From Bacteroides cutis (lineage in GTDB: Bacteria > Bacteroidota > Bacteroidia > Bacteroidales > Bacteroidaceae), in contig NZ_OEST01000002.1 of assembly GCF_900241005.1 (NCBI RefSeq), positions 310,001 to 374,000 of the forward strand: a stretch of DNA of 64,000 nucleotides, given 5' to 3'. The notes beneath the pieces are model-generated. The model was given only the letters and a program-made list of their open reading frames with translations. It made no database searches and had not been told where the DNA came from. Shown here piece after piece: positions 1 through 9,548 of the stretch. Position numbers and translations under genes: made by a program. Numbering within the stretch: position 1 is the stretch's first letter; the number at the start of each line of letters is the position of its first letter.

Positions 1-942
1 TACGAGGGAGAATATGTAAAAGGTAAGCGTGAAGGATATGGCGTTTATACTTTTCCCGATGGCGAGAGATATGATGGGCAATGGTTTCAAGACCAACAGC
101 ACGGCCGAGGTATTTATTATTTTATGAATAATAACCGATATGACGGCATGTGGTATCAGGACTTCCAGCATGGAAAGGGTACGATGTACTATTATAACGG
201 TGATATTTATGAGGGAGACTGGGCGAACGACAAGCGTGAAGGGCAAGGTGTATATACTTGGAAGAACGGTTCCAAATATGTGGGTTCCTGGAAAAATGAC
301 AAGAAAGACGGTGACGGAACGTTGGTATGGAACGATGGTTGTAAATATGACGGCCATTGGAAAAATGATGTCCGTGACGGGAAAGGGGTTTTTGAATATG
401 CCAATGGAGATAAATATGTAGGTGATTGGAAAGAAGATATCCAACATGGTAAAGGTATTTATTTCTTCCATACGGGTGACCGTTACGAGGGTTCTTACGT
501 GCAAGGCACGCGTACAGGCGAAGGTATCTACTATTTGGTCAATGGTGATAAATATGTAGGTAACTTCAAGGATGGTATGCAGGATGGACGTGGCATATTT
601 ACCTGGGCCAACGGTGCCGTATATGATGGTGAATGGAAAGACAACCAGCGCAATGGATATGGTAAGTATAAATGGAATGTAGGCGATTCGTACGAAGGCG
701 AGTGGAAGGACAATAAATTCAACGGGCAAGGTGTTTTGAAGCAGACTGACGGTACTAAATATAAAGGTGGATTTGTAAATGGAATGGAAGAGGGTAGCGG
801 CATTCAGGAAGATAAGAACGGTAATCGCTATGAAGGTTTCTTCAAACAAGGAAAAAAGGATGGTCCTTTTGTGGAAACGGATAAAAACGGAAAAGTAATA
901 CGGAAAGGGAACTATAAGATGGGAAGGCTGGAAATTAATTGA
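1..942 (+). CDS. MORN-repeat protein, 5' end outside window
   Basis: The reading frame is open from base 1, so the gene starts before the window; 313 C-terminal residues are visible. They form about 13 MORN repeats of roughly 23 residues with the recurring pattern YxGxW...G.G......G..Y.G. MORN repeats form extended beta-hairpin scaffolds that bind proteins or lipids. No catalytic domain is visible in this part. An ATG at base 124 lies inside the repeat array and is unlikely to be the start, because repeat sequence continues upstream of it in the same frame. The gene converges on prs, with a shared terminator between them. The family is certain; the function is unknown. Confidence 0.9.
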   Translation, partial: YEGEYVKGKREGYGVYTFPDGERYDGQWFQDQQHGRGIYYFMNNNRYDGMWYQDFQHGKGTMYYYNGDIYEGDWANDKREGQGVYTWKNGSKYVGSWKNDKKDGDGTLVWNDGCKYDGHWKNDVRDGKGVFEYANGDKYVGDWKEDIQHGKGIYFFHTGDRYEGSYVQGTRTGEGIYYLVNGDKYVGNFKDGMQDGRGIFTWANGAVYDGEWKDNQRNGYGKYKWNVGDSYEGEWKDNKFNGQGVLKQTDGTKYKGGFVNGMEEGSGIQEDKNGNRYEGFFKQGKKDGPFVETDKNGKVIRKGNYKMGRLEIN

Positions 943-981
943 TGGATAATTGAGAATTACTATTAATGGTTATAACCATAT

Positions 982-1030
982 AAAAAAGAGGTTGTGTCTC
1001 CCGTTTTGAACTAGACACAATCTCTTTTTC
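982..1030. terminator. Bidirectional intrinsic terminator between convergent genes
   Basis: A 13-bp stem (987-999 with 1013-1025, one G-T wobble) encloses a 13-base loop. An A-run precedes it at 982-987 and a T-run follows at 1025-1029, so it can stop transcription from either side. It lies between the MORN gene and the convergent prs. Confidence 0.85.
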
Positions 1031-1043
1031 ATTATTCCATTAA

Positions 1044-1982
1044 TCAGATAATGTATTGTGAACTGATAGATTCGTTGTTCACCACTCTCTTAATGGTTTC
1101 AGCGAACATGTCGGCAATACTCAATTGTTTAACTTTGGCGCATTTCTTGGAGTAAGGAATACTGTCGGTAAACACCATTTCCGTCAAACCGGATTCTTGT
1201 ACGCGGAATGATGCGGGGTCGGACATCACACAGTGGCTGGCAATGGCGCGGACTGAGGCTGCTCCGGCTTCCAACATGATATTGGCCGCTTTGGTAATAG
1301 TGCCGGCTGTATCTACGATATCGTCAACTAAAACGACGTTCTTGCCTTTTACGTCACCGATAATCTGCATAGTAGCAACTACATTGGCTTTTTCACGTGT
1401 TTTGTTACACAAAACCAATGGTACACCAAGGTATTTTGAGAATGTACTGGCACGCTTTGAACCGCCTACATCAGGTGTTGCAATGACCAGATCTTCTAAT
1501 TTCAAAGATTCGATATAGGGGAGGAAGACTGCTGACGCATAAAGATGATCCACCGGAATATCGAAGAAGCCTTGGATTTGGTCGGCATGTAGATCCATAG
1601 TAATCAAACGATCAATACCTGCTACTGAAAGCAGATCGGCTACCAACTTGGCACCGATGGAAACACGAGGTTTGTCTTTTCTGTCTTGACGTGCCCAACC
1701 AAAATACGGAATAACAGCGATAATGCTTTTAGCCGAAGCTCTTTTTGCTGCGTCAACCATCAGCAAAAGTTCCATTAAGTTGTCGGAATTAGGGAATGTG
1801 GACTGAACCAGAAATACATTTGCGCCACGGATAGATTCTTCATAAGAAACGGCAAATTCACCATCGGCAAAGTGGGTGATATTCATCTTTCCTAGAGGAC
1901 AGTCAAGGCTGGCACAGATTTTCTCTGCAAGGTATCTCGAATTTGTTCCGGAGAATACCATAAAGGGTGCTTTTTCGCTCAT
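1044..1982 (-). CDS. prs: Ribose-phosphate pyrophosphokinase (PRPP synthase)
   Basis: This cytoplasmic enzyme makes PRPP from ribose 5-phosphate and ATP, feeding purine, pyrimidine, NAD and histidine synthesis. The 312-residue length is normal for class I Prs. Visible motifs are the ATP-binding FGWARQDRK loop (near residue 95), the divalent-metal/flexible-loop region around DLHADQIQGFF (near 129) and the PRPP-binding VLVDDIVDTAGT near 215. It is a single gene facing the MORN gene, with its own promoter at 2019-2050. No truncation or unusual feature is seen. Confidence 0.97.
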   Translation of the reverse strand: MSEKAPFMVFSGTNSRYLAEKICASLDCPLGKMNITHFADGEFAVSYEESIRGANVFLVQSTFPNSDNLMELLLMVDAAKRASAKSIIAVIPYFGWARQDRKDKPRVSIGAKLVADLLSVAGIDRLITMDLHADQIQGFFDIPVDHLYASAVFLPYIESLKLEDLVIATPDVGGSKRASTFSKYLGVPLVLCNKTREKANVVATMQIIGDVKGKNVVLVDDIVDTAGTITKAANIMLEAGAASVRAIASHCVMSDPASFRVQESGLTEMVFTDSIPYSKKCAKVKQLSIADMFAETIKRVVNNESISSQYII

Positions 1983-2018
1983 TTTGTAATAGATGTTACC
2001 TATTTGTTAATTTGCATG

Positions 2019-2050
2019 CAAAGGTATGAATTTCTCGTTACATAACACAA
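2019..2050 (-). promoter_or_regulatory. Bacteroides-type promoter for prs
   Basis: On the minus strand a TACCTTTG -7 box (plus-strand 2019-2026) is preceded by a TTG (2048-2050) at a 21-base gap, matching the Bacteroides TTTG/TAnnTTTG consensus. The predicted start site gives a leader of about 30 bases. Confidence 0.7.
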
Positions 2051-2093
2051 GACTTATTGTAGAAAAAATATTTTTCTTTCCCAGATTTATTTG

Positions 2094-2101
2094 TAGCTTT
2101 G
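2094..2101 (+). promoter_or_regulatory. -7 promoter box of the giant sensor kinase gene
   Basis: TAGCTTTG matches TAnnTTTG. A clear -33 TTTG is not visible at the expected distance. Because the box ends only five bases before the GTG at 2106, transcription would start at or next to the start codon. Confidence 0.5.
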
Positions 2102-2105
2102 CTTT

Positions 2106-5100
2106 GTGAAACGGCTTTCATTTATATTGTTGTCAGTAGGATTACTGTGCCTGATGGGGACAGTAACTGTTTCGTGCATGGGTACTGCACCTACGAAAGA
2201 AGTTCATCGGGTGGATTCATTAAATCAAGTAGCATATATTTATCGTTACAAAGATTTGGATTCTTCCTGCCATGCGGCAATAAAAGCCTATCAGGAGGTA
2301 GGAATTTACGAACAGGGGAAAGCAGAAGCGTGTAATAATTTGGGATTTTGCGCTTTTATGCGCATGGATTTCGAAAAAGCGGAAAAATATCATAAGGAAG
2401 TATATGACTTGACCAAGAATGAGCTGGAATTGCTTATTGCGGATATCGGTTTGATGAAGGTTTATCAACGTACAGCACTGAATAAGGAGTTTTATGATTA
2501 TCGTAACAGTGCCTTGCGTCGTATGAAACGTATTGCCGAAGATAATAATCTTTTTGTGGACAGGCATGAGAAGATGCGGCTGACTTATGCCCGTTCGGAA
2601 TTCTATATTGTATCTGCTGTATACTATTATTATTTGCAACAGCGTTCTGAAGCTTTAGCATCAATAAATGAGGTACCCGAACATGAAGAATTGGCCACAG
2701 ACACCAATCAGTTATTGTATTATCATTATATAAAAGGTTCTGCCGCATTGTGTGATGGAGACACTCCGGATGAACAACGGCTGAATGAATTTGATCAACT
2801 GTATACGACGTGGAAGATTGCATCTCGCCGAGGATATTTGTATTTCGAAGGGAATAGTGTGCAGGGATTAGCTAACCTGATGGCTTCGCCTGAGAATTAT
2901 GAATTTTTCCAGAATAGGCGTTCGCATGCGCTGAAACAATTTGGAGAACAGGTAGATTCGTTGTTGCCCATGCGTTTGGGACAACTGGCTTTGAAGAAAT
3001 TCAGACAGTATAATGATTTATACCAGATTGCTGGTGCTTATGTCTCCATCGGCAAGTACCTGAACGCACATGGTAATTACAAGGAAGCTCTCGATACGTT
3101 GACTCTTGCTTTAGAATGTGTAAACAATCATCATCGCCGTTTTTATGATTGTCAGGATAGTCTGGACTGGCTGAAAACGTATGGTCGTAGGGATACAATT
3201 TGTGCAGAGAAAGCTTGGATGCAGCTTAAATTGAAGACTGTTCCCGAATGGATTTCCCGAATCAGAGAACAATTGAGTGTGACCTATGCAGGGTTGGAAA
3301 TGAAAGAATACTCTGATTACAACCGTAATATTTATTTGGATATCTTGGAAGATACCCGGCAAGATAAAGAGTTGGAGAGTAGATTTCTGGCTTTGGAGAA
3401 GGAAGCCGGGCAACTAAATCTGATGCTTTTTTTTGTAATAGCCGGATTTATTCTTGTATTTCTCTTTTTCTGGATTTTCAATAAGCGTTCTAAAATCAGA
3501 AACAAAGTACATCTGCATCGTTTACAGTCTATGCTTGATATCTGCCAGAAAATAACAGCTTCCATTCCGGCAGATGCACAGACTGAAGAGGAGATAGTGG
3601 ATGCTATTCTGGTTTCAGTACGTCCGGAAATGGAATATTTGTTTGGTACAAAGGATATTTGTATCGAGAATGGCCAATTAGTTCTTCCGCAAAGTTTAAG
3701 TAAAGACGAACGGGCAATGGTACGGGTAATAACTCCTTATATACAATGGGCACTTGATAATGGCATGACGTCCATTTCATTGGGTGAAGAACAGCGCAGG
3801 TTGGAGAAGCAACGGTACATCCATGAGAAACATATTGCCGAAAATAAACGTCAAAATCTTGTAAAGAAAGCCTGTCTTGCCATAGTTAACGGTATTCATC
3901 CGTACATCGACCGTATTATAAACGAGGTTCATAAACTGACCGGAATGGGTTATATCAATGAAGAAACCATTAAAAAAGAGAAATATCAATATATAGATGA
4001 ATTGGTGACAACTATTAATGAGTATAATGATATTCTGGCTTTGTGGATAAAGATGAAACAAGGAAGCTTGAGTCTCAACATCGAAACCTTTGAGTTGAAA
4101 GAATTGTTTGAGTTGCTCCGGAAGGGTAATCGGGCTTTCGAGATGAAACAACTCAGCTTGGAAGTGGAACCGACCGATACTTGTGTAAAGGCTGACAAAG
4201 CACTGACACTTTTCATGATCAATACATTGGCTGAAAATGCACGTAAATATACACAGCAGAGAGGAACTGTGAAAATATATGCCCTTCAAAAAGAAGACTA
4301 TGTAGAAATATCTGTTGAAGATAATGGATGTGGCTTGTCGGTGGAAGATGTGAAACATATAGTCGGTGAGAAAGTATATGATTCAAAAGCCATCGGAATG
4401 AATGATGCTACTGACCGCGAGGAATTGATGAAAAGCAAGGGGAGTGGTTTCGGGTTGATGAACTGTAAAGGTATTATTGAAAAGTATCGTAAAACGAATG
4501 AACTTTTCAAGGTGTGCCTGTTTAATGTGGAAAGTTCTTTGGGAAAAGGAAGTCGTTTTTACTTTCGTTTGCCCAAGGGAGTTCGTAAGACTCTGATGAT
4601 ACTAGTAATTTTCTTGTCGATGGTGGGAGTAACTTCTTGTAGTCAAACAGCCGACAGCACATCGGAAGAATTTGTCCCCGATTCATTGTCGTTGGCTTTG
4701 CAGCAGGACTATGAAATTTTGTTGGATTATGCTTCAGACTATGCCAATGAAGCTTATTGTTGTAATGTGGACGGTGAGTACGAGATAGCATTGCAATATG
4801 TAGATTCCGCCATGATTTGCCTGAACGAACATTACAAGAAATATACCTGTCTTCCGAAACGTTTTATGACTATGACGGGAACGGGTACTTCTGCCGAATT
4901 GGACTGGTGGAATGAGTTGTTTAATACAGATTACCATGTGATACTGGATATCCGTAACGAAGCGGCCGTTGCTTTTCTTGCTTTAAAACAGTGGGAAAAC
5001 TATAGTTATAATAATGCTGCATATACTACTTTGTATAAATTATTGGGGGAAGATCAGTCTTTGGAAGAGTATTGTCGCGAACTGGAACGTTCCACTAATA

Positions 5101-6470
5101 ATAAAATGGTAAGTATTTTACTGTTTGCGGTTCTTTTCTTCGCCTTGATTTTGGGATATTATATTTTGTATTTCCGCAAGCGTCTGGTAAATCGTTGGAA
5201 CCTGGAACAGGTATTGGAGATTAACAAGCAAGTATTTACAGTGTCTGTTACCTCTGTTCCGAAAAAAGAAGAAATACTGTTGCAAGAGGAAGATACTCTA
5301 AGGAATATCCCGCAACGGATAGTGGATGCAGCATTTGATGCTGTCAATGAATTGTTGAGTATAGACCGTTTGAGCATTGCAGTATATAATGATGCGACAC
5401 ATCGTTTGGATTACGTTTCTAACCCTCCGGAGGAGCCATCGGAAGAGATACCGGAATGGATGAAATTGATGCAAAGTTGTTTTGAACAAGAAAATTTTCT
5501 GGTTGAAAATAGTGTACAGACGTTACCTCTTACAGTAGAGGTGGGGGGAACGAGCAGATGCATTGGTGTGCTGTGTGTGGAGCGTAGAGAAGGTACTCGG
5601 CAGGAAACGGATCATTTGCTATTGGAATTGATTACACGTTATGTGGCGATTGTTGTATTTAATGCTGTGGTCAAGTTGGCAATGAAATGCCGGAATATAG
5701 AGGTAGCCCAGGATGAAGCCCGTCGTGCTTCTTGGGAAGATAGTTTGCTACATGTACAAAATATGGTACTTGATAATTGCTTGTCTACCATTAAACATGA
5801 AACAATTTATTATCCGAATAAGATAAAGCAACTGATAGGTAAGCTCCGTTCCGGCCAACTTGGTGAAAGTGAAGAACAGGAAACAGTATCGGCTATTGGC
5901 GAATTGATAGAATATTATAAAGGTATTTTTACTCTATTAAGCCGTTGCGCTTCCCGACAATTGGAAGAAGTTACTTTCCGCCGTACTGTAATTGTCGTTT
6001 CCGAATTAGTTACTGCTACCGAAAAATATTTCCGTAAAATGAGTAAGGATTTTCCGGTACATATTAATTTTCATACGGAGAGTGTGGAGGGACTTGTGAT
6101 AGGGGATGTCAATCAGTTGCGTTTTTTATTAGAGAACCTGATTGAAGAAACATTGTCTGTTGTTTTAGATGGAGATATTTATCTGCGTTGTGCAGTAGAT
6201 GGTGAATTTGTGCGTTTTCTTTTTACGGATACACGCAGACAGAAGACGCGTGAGGAACTAAATCAATTGTTTTATCCAAATCTGACTCGTATGACAGCCG
6301 GTGAAAGAGGAGAATTGCGCGGTACGGAATATCTGATATGTAAACAGATTATTCGTGACCATGATGAGTTTACGGGACGGCGCGGGTGTCGTATCAATGC
6401 TGAACCGGCAAAAGAGGGGGGATTTACCGTTTACTTTACTATACCGAAGAAAGAGATTGCCAATCGTTAG
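2106..6470 (+). CDS. Two-module membrane sensor kinase with tandem lipoprotein-like signals
   Basis: This is a 1454-residue sensor protein made of two similar modules. Module 1 has a lipoprotein-like signal (lipobox cysteine at residue 24), a periplasmic TPR-like region, a membrane segment near 439-458, a phosphoacceptor-like region around H598, and an ATPase domain with N-box (NTLAENARKY, ~705), G1 (DNGCGL, ~740) and G2 (GSGFGL, ~780) motifs. Module 2 starts with a second signal-like hydrophobic segment ending in VTSC (~829-846), then a short periplasmic part, a membrane segment (~1004-1023), a GAF-like stretch and an H-box-like KHETIYYP (H1231). Its ATPase region keeps no clear N, G1 or G2 box. 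It resembles Bacteroidetes proteins annotated with DUF5112/DUF5113. The start is GTG because the signal peptide begins there. It is likely coupled to the response regulator 50 bases downstream. Confidence 0.8.
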   Translation: MKRLSFILLSVGLLCLMGTVTVSCMGTAPTKEVHRVDSLNQVAYIYRYKDLDSSCHAAIKAYQEVGIYEQGKAEACNNLGFCAFMRMDFEKAEKYHKEVYDLTKNELELLIADIGLMKVYQRTALNKEFYDYRNSALRRMKRIAEDNNLFVDRHEKMRLTYARSEFYIVSAVYYYYLQQRSEALASINEVPEHEELATDTNQLLYYHYIKGSAALCDGDTPDEQRLNEFDQLYTTWKIASRRGYLYFEGNSVQGLANLMASPENYEFFQNRRSHALKQFGEQVDSLLPMRLGQLALKKFRQYNDLYQIAGAYVSIGKYLNAHGNYKEALDTLTLALECVNNHHRRFYDCQDSLDWLKTYGRRDTICAEKAWMQLKLKTVPEWISRIREQLSVTYAGLEMKEYSDYNRNIYLDILEDTRQDKELESRFLALEKEAGQLNLMLFFVIAGFILVFLFFWIFNKRSKIRNKVHLHRLQSMLDICQKITASIPADAQTEEEIVDAILVSVRPEMEYLFGTKDICIENGQLVLPQSLSKDERAMVRVITPYIQWALDNGMTSISLGEEQRRLEKQRYIHEKHIAENKRQNLVKKACLAIVNGIHPYIDRIINEVHKLTGMGYINEETIKKEKYQYIDELVTTINEYNDILALWIKMKQGSLSLNIETFELKELFELLRKGNRAFEMKQLSLEVEPTDTCVKADKALTLFMINTLAENARKYTQQRGTVKIYALQKEDYVEISVEDNGCGLSVEDVKHIVGEKVYDSKAIGMNDATDREELMKSKGSGFGLMNCKGIIEKYRKTNELFKVCLFNVESSLGKGSRFYFRLPKGVRKTLMILVIFLSMVGVTSCSQTADSTSEEFVPDSLSLALQQDYEILLDYASDYANEAYCCNVDGEYEIALQYVDSAMICLNEHYKKYTCLPKRFMTMTGTGTSAELDWWNELFNTDYHVILDIRNEAAVAFLALKQWENYSYNNAAYTTLYKLLGEDQSLEEYCRELERSTNNKMVSILLFAVLFFALILGYYILYFRKRLVNRWNLEQVLEINKQVFTVSVTSVPKKEEILLQEEDTLRNIPQRIVDAAFDAVNELLSIDRLSIAVYNDATHRLDYVSNPPEEPSEEIPEWMKLMQSCFEQENFLVENSVQTLPLTVEVGGTSRCIGVLCVERREGTRQETDHLLLELITRYVAIVVFNAVVKLAMKCRNIEVAQDEARRASWEDSLLHVQNMVLDNCLSTIKHETIYYPNKIKQLIGKLRSGQLGESEEQETVSAIGELIEYYKGIFTLLSRCASRQLEEVTFRRTVIVVSELVTATEKYFRKMSKDFPVHINFHTESVEGLVIGDVNQLRFLLENLIEETLSVVLDGDIYLRCAVDGEFVRFLFTDTRRQKTREELNQLFYPNLTRMTAGERGELRGTEYLICKQIIRDHDEFTGRRGCRINAEPAKEGGFTVYFTIPKKEIANR

Positions 6471-6520
6471 ATATGTTTAATTAGTGGTTGTTAGTTTGTA
6501 ATTGATATTAGGTTAAATAA

Positions 6521-7249
6521 ATGGAAGAAAAGAAGTTCAAAGTCATCATTGTAGAAGATGTGAAATTGGAATTGAAAGGTACGGAAGAAATTTTTCGTCA
6601 TGAAATTCCTGATGCAGAGGTTATTGGCACGGCTATGACAGAGCAGGAATTCTGGACATTGATGGAGGCAGGTATTCCCGATCTTGTTTTATTGGATTTA
6701 GGGTTAGGTGGATCTACTACTATCGGTGTAGATATATGCCGGAATATTTTTAAACGTTATCCGGATGTACATGTACTGATTTTCACAGGAGAAATCCTGA
6801 ATGAAAAATTGTGGGTAGATGTGCTGGATGCCGGTGCAGATGGTATCATCTTAAAAACGGGCGAATTGCTTACTAAAACAGATGTACAGGCTGTAATGGA
6901 TGGTAAAAAACTCGTTTTTAATTACCCGATATTGGAAAAAATTGTAGAACGTTTCAGAAGAGCTGTTCTCAATGACTCAAAACGTCAGGAAGCCATTATC
7001 AGTTACGATATTGACGAATACGACGAACGTTTCCTACGTCATTTGGCATTGGGGTATACAAAAGATATGATTGCCGGTCTGAAAGGCATGCCTTTCGGAG
7101 TGAAGTCTTTGGAGAAGCGTCAAAATGACCTGGTGAACAGACTCTTCTCTCCTGGTGACAGGATAGGGGTGAATGCCACTCGATTGGTTGTGCGTGCTCT
7201 CGAATTGCGTATTCTTGATATTGATAACCTAGAAGCAGACGAAGAATAG
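6521..7249 (+). CDS. Response regulator with LuxR-like C-terminus
   Basis: The 242-residue protein has an N-terminal receiver domain: acidic pair in IIVEDV (~11-12), phosphoacceptor aspartate in LVLLDLGLGG (~57), the switch threonine in IFTGE and the conserved lysine in ILKTGE. Residues ~165-235 look like a divergent LuxR/GerE helix-turn-helix (RHLALGYTKDMIA ... VKSLEKRQNDLVNRL). It follows the giant kinase by 50 bases and is its probable partner, acting as a DNA-binding regulator in the cytoplasm. Its target genes are not evident; the following AbgT gene is only 19 bases away and may be co-transcribed. Confidence 0.85.
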   Translation: MEEKKFKVIIVEDVKLELKGTEEIFRHEIPDAEVIGTAMTEQEFWTLMEAGIPDLVLLDLGLGGSTTIGVDICRNIFKRYPDVHVLIFTGEILNEKLWVDVLDAGADGIILKTGELLTKTDVQAVMDGKKLVFNYPILEKIVERFRRAVLNDSKRQEAIISYDIDEYDERFLRHLALGYTKDMIAGLKGMPFGVKSLEKRQNDLVNRLFSPGDRIGVNATRLVVRALELRILDIDNLEADEE

Positions 7250-7268
7250 TTTCACTAAACGGAAGCCG

Positions 7269-8726
7269 ATGAAAAGTAAATGGCACATGCCACATCCCGC
7301 GACGATGTTCCTGCTATTGACGCTTGTAGTCATTTTCATATCATGGATATTCGATATCTATGGTTTGAGTGTGTCTCTGCCGCAGACAGGTGAAGAAATA
7401 CGCGTACAAAGTTTATTAAGCCCTGAAGGTATTCGTTGGTTACTACGGCATGTTGTGACAAATTTCACAGGGTTTGCTCCTTTGGGCTTGGTCATCGTGG
7501 CAATGTTCGGCATAGGGGTGGCACAACATTCGGGTTTTATTGATGCGTGTATCCGTAAAAGTGTACGGAAACAACGACAAAATCCGTGGCGTATTGTAAC
7601 CTGTGTAATTATCTTAGGATTATTGTCCAATGTAGTAGGAGATGCAGGATATATTATTTTGATTCCTATTGCTGCAACTTTGTTCCTGTCGGTGGGATTG
7701 CATCCTATTGGAGGTATCATTACGGCATATGTGTCTGTATCTTGCGGTTATAGCGCCAATATTCTATTGAGTACACTCGACCCTCTAATTGCTACTACCA
7801 CTCAAGAGGCTGCCGACCAGACAAATGTATCGTTGGGTAAAATAGGTCCTTTGAGTAATTATTATTTTCTTTTTGTATCTACTTTCTTACTAATATTCCT
7901 TATTTATTACATAACTCGTAAAAATCTGTTGCCTGCTTTAGGGGATTATATGGAGAATGTCAATTTCTTAGGTTACAAGCAGCTTTCGCGTAAAGAGAGG
8001 AGGGCGATACTGGGTGCCTTTGTTGTAGGTTTACTTTATGTAATGCTTATATTATGGGCTACTTTTTCATCATGGGGTATTTTACGGGGAGTGAATGGAG
8101 GGCTTATTCATTCCCCGTTTATTGTAGGAATCTTGTTTTTACTTTCTTTCGGCATCGGACTAATGGGAATGGTATATGGATTTGCTTCTGGACGTTATCG
8201 TACTGATGGTGATGTGATAGAGGGATTGACCCAACCGATGAAGCTATTGGGCGTTTATTTTGTCATCGCTTTTTTTGCTGCACAAATGTTCGCTTGTTTT
8301 GAGTATTCTCATTTAGATAAATGTATTGCCATTTTAGGAGCGGATTTACTTTCTTCCCTCCGTTTAGGAAGTTTGTGGATACTGATATTATTTATCTTGT
8401 TTACGGCTCTTATTAATCTGATAATGGTATCTGCTACTTCAAAATGGGCATTTATGTCATTTATATTTGTTCCGGTACTGGCCGGTATGGGGATTTCTCC
8501 GGATGTAACGCAATGTGCCTATCGCATAGGAGATAGTGCAACTAATGCCATTACGCCTTTTATGTTCTATATGCCATTGGTACTGACTTATATGCAGCAA
8601 TATGACAAACAGTCTACTTACGGCTCTTTATTGAAGTATACATGGAGATATTCTTTGGCTATTCTTTTAGCCTGGACTGCTCTGTTTATCCTTTGGTATA
8701 TAACCGGATTACCTTTAGGATTGTAG
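7269..8726 (+). CDS. AbgT family inner-membrane transporter
   Basis: The 485-residue protein is rich in hydrophobic helices and matches AbgT/MtrF: N-terminal PHPATMF motif, the GFAPLGLVIVAMFGIGVAQHS segment near residue 75, and a re-entrant region with SATSKWAFMSFIFVP (~395) and GDSATNAITPFMFYMP (~425). Family members carry p-aminobenzoyl-glutamate or export antimetabolites such as sulfonamides; the substrate here cannot be read from sequence. The start is 19 bases after the response regulator, suggesting one transcript. It converges on the amidase gene with a 12-base gap. Confidence 0.9.
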   Translation: MKSKWHMPHPATMFLLLTLVVIFISWIFDIYGLSVSLPQTGEEIRVQSLLSPEGIRWLLRHVVTNFTGFAPLGLVIVAMFGIGVAQHSGFIDACIRKSVRKQRQNPWRIVTCVIILGLLSNVVGDAGYIILIPIAATLFLSVGLHPIGGIITAYVSVSCGYSANILLSTLDPLIATTTQEAADQTNVSLGKIGPLSNYYFLFVSTFLLIFLIYYITRKNLLPALGDYMENVNFLGYKQLSRKERRAILGAFVVGLLYVMLILWATFSSWGILRGVNGGLIHSPFIVGILFLLSFGIGLMGMVYGFASGRYRTDGDVIEGLTQPMKLLGVYFVIAFFAAQMFACFEYSHLDKCIAILGADLLSSLRLGSLWILILFILFTALINLIMVSATSKWAFMSFIFVPVLAGMGISPDVTQCAYRIGDSATNAITPFMFYMPLVLTYMQQYDKQSTYGSLLKYTWRYSLAILLAWTALFILWYITGLPLGL

Positions 8727-8738
8727 TATTATTATCAA

Positions 8739-9524
8739 TTATTTATTTTTCAATCTTAAGATTCTGATGCCGGTAAACTTCTTGTTATTTTTCAAGATTT
8801 GCGTTAATGGATCATTGGAAATAACTACTTTCTTTTTACTGGAAGAAGCGTGGAGTAGTTTTAATATTCCTTTTTCATAATAGGCAAATCCCAAATGAGC
8901 GACGTCAAGTCCCGGAATATCAGTAGTGATAGCTATTACATCACCGTTTTTTATCCAAGAAAAGCCATTGTCAAGAAGTTTATTTTTAGGGAGATAGTGG
9001 AAAATTTGTCCGGAAAGCGACTGTTCAATCTTTTTCATCTTAGCCACATTTTCCGGTGAATGGACAAGTTGCTTATAAGCAACAGGATGAGAAGACATAA
9101 ACGAAAGGGATAATGTGACTGTATCGAGACTGTTGGTAGCGGCTATATCTTCAAGAAAACCGTATTTTACTCCATTATTTACCCAATCTGCAACATAGTG
9201 AAGGCGAGAAGGATACCCATTAATCTTACCGTCACGATAACGGATATTCTGTAAGTTACGAGCAAAAGTGACATTATTCGGCTGGCAACAATCGCTGGAC
9301 GAAGAAAGCGCCATGGCAAGTACATATTCTACGAAGGTAGTACAATCCACCTCTTTCAGATTGATGACAAGTTGTTCCTGGTCGTTTATCTCAAGCGTAT
9401 GTGCCACGTAGGGAGTATTGATGAACTTCAATGCATATTTTAGCGTCACATTATCCGCCTCTTGCGCAGGGACGGACAATGTGATTGCTAAAAAGCAGAA
9501 TATGCTAAACAGGTCTTTAGCCAT
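8739..9524 (-). CDS. DUF1460 NlpC/P60-type amidase (anhydro-muropeptide recycling)
   Basis: The 261-residue protein has a signal peptide (cleavage near PAQEA, ~21) and the DUF1460 fold of the NlpC/P60 superfamily. The catalytic cysteine lies in VDCTTFVEY (~59) and the histidine in LDVAHLGF (~212). Characterised Bacteroides members (AmiA) cut the amide between 1,6-anhydro-MurNAc and L-Ala, a step of peptidoglycan recycling. This fits the MurU/AmgK-type genes at 42.3-44.5 kb of the same window. It lies 24 bases downstream of the beta-galactosidase remnant. The specific activity is inferred from family. Confidence 0.85.
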   Translation of the reverse strand: MAKDLFSIFCFLAITLSVPAQEADNVTLKYALKFINTPYVAHTLEINDQEQLVINLKEVDCTTFVEYVLAMALSSSSDCCQPNNVTFARNLQNIRYRDGKINGYPSRLHYVADWVNNGVKYGFLEDIAATNSLDTVTLSLSFMSSHPVAYKQLVHSPENVAKMKKIEQSLSGQIFHYLPKNKLLDNGFSWIKNGDVIAITTDIPGLDVAHLGFAYYEKGILKLLHASSSKKKVVISNDPLTQILKNNKKFTGIRILRLKNK

Positions 9525-9548
9525 TATTTTCAGTTTAATATTTAAGAA

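Noticed and set aside
1..942. MORN region as a DNA tandem repeat or satellite
   Set aside because: The repetition is at protein level with varied codons, so it is an ordinary repeat protein.
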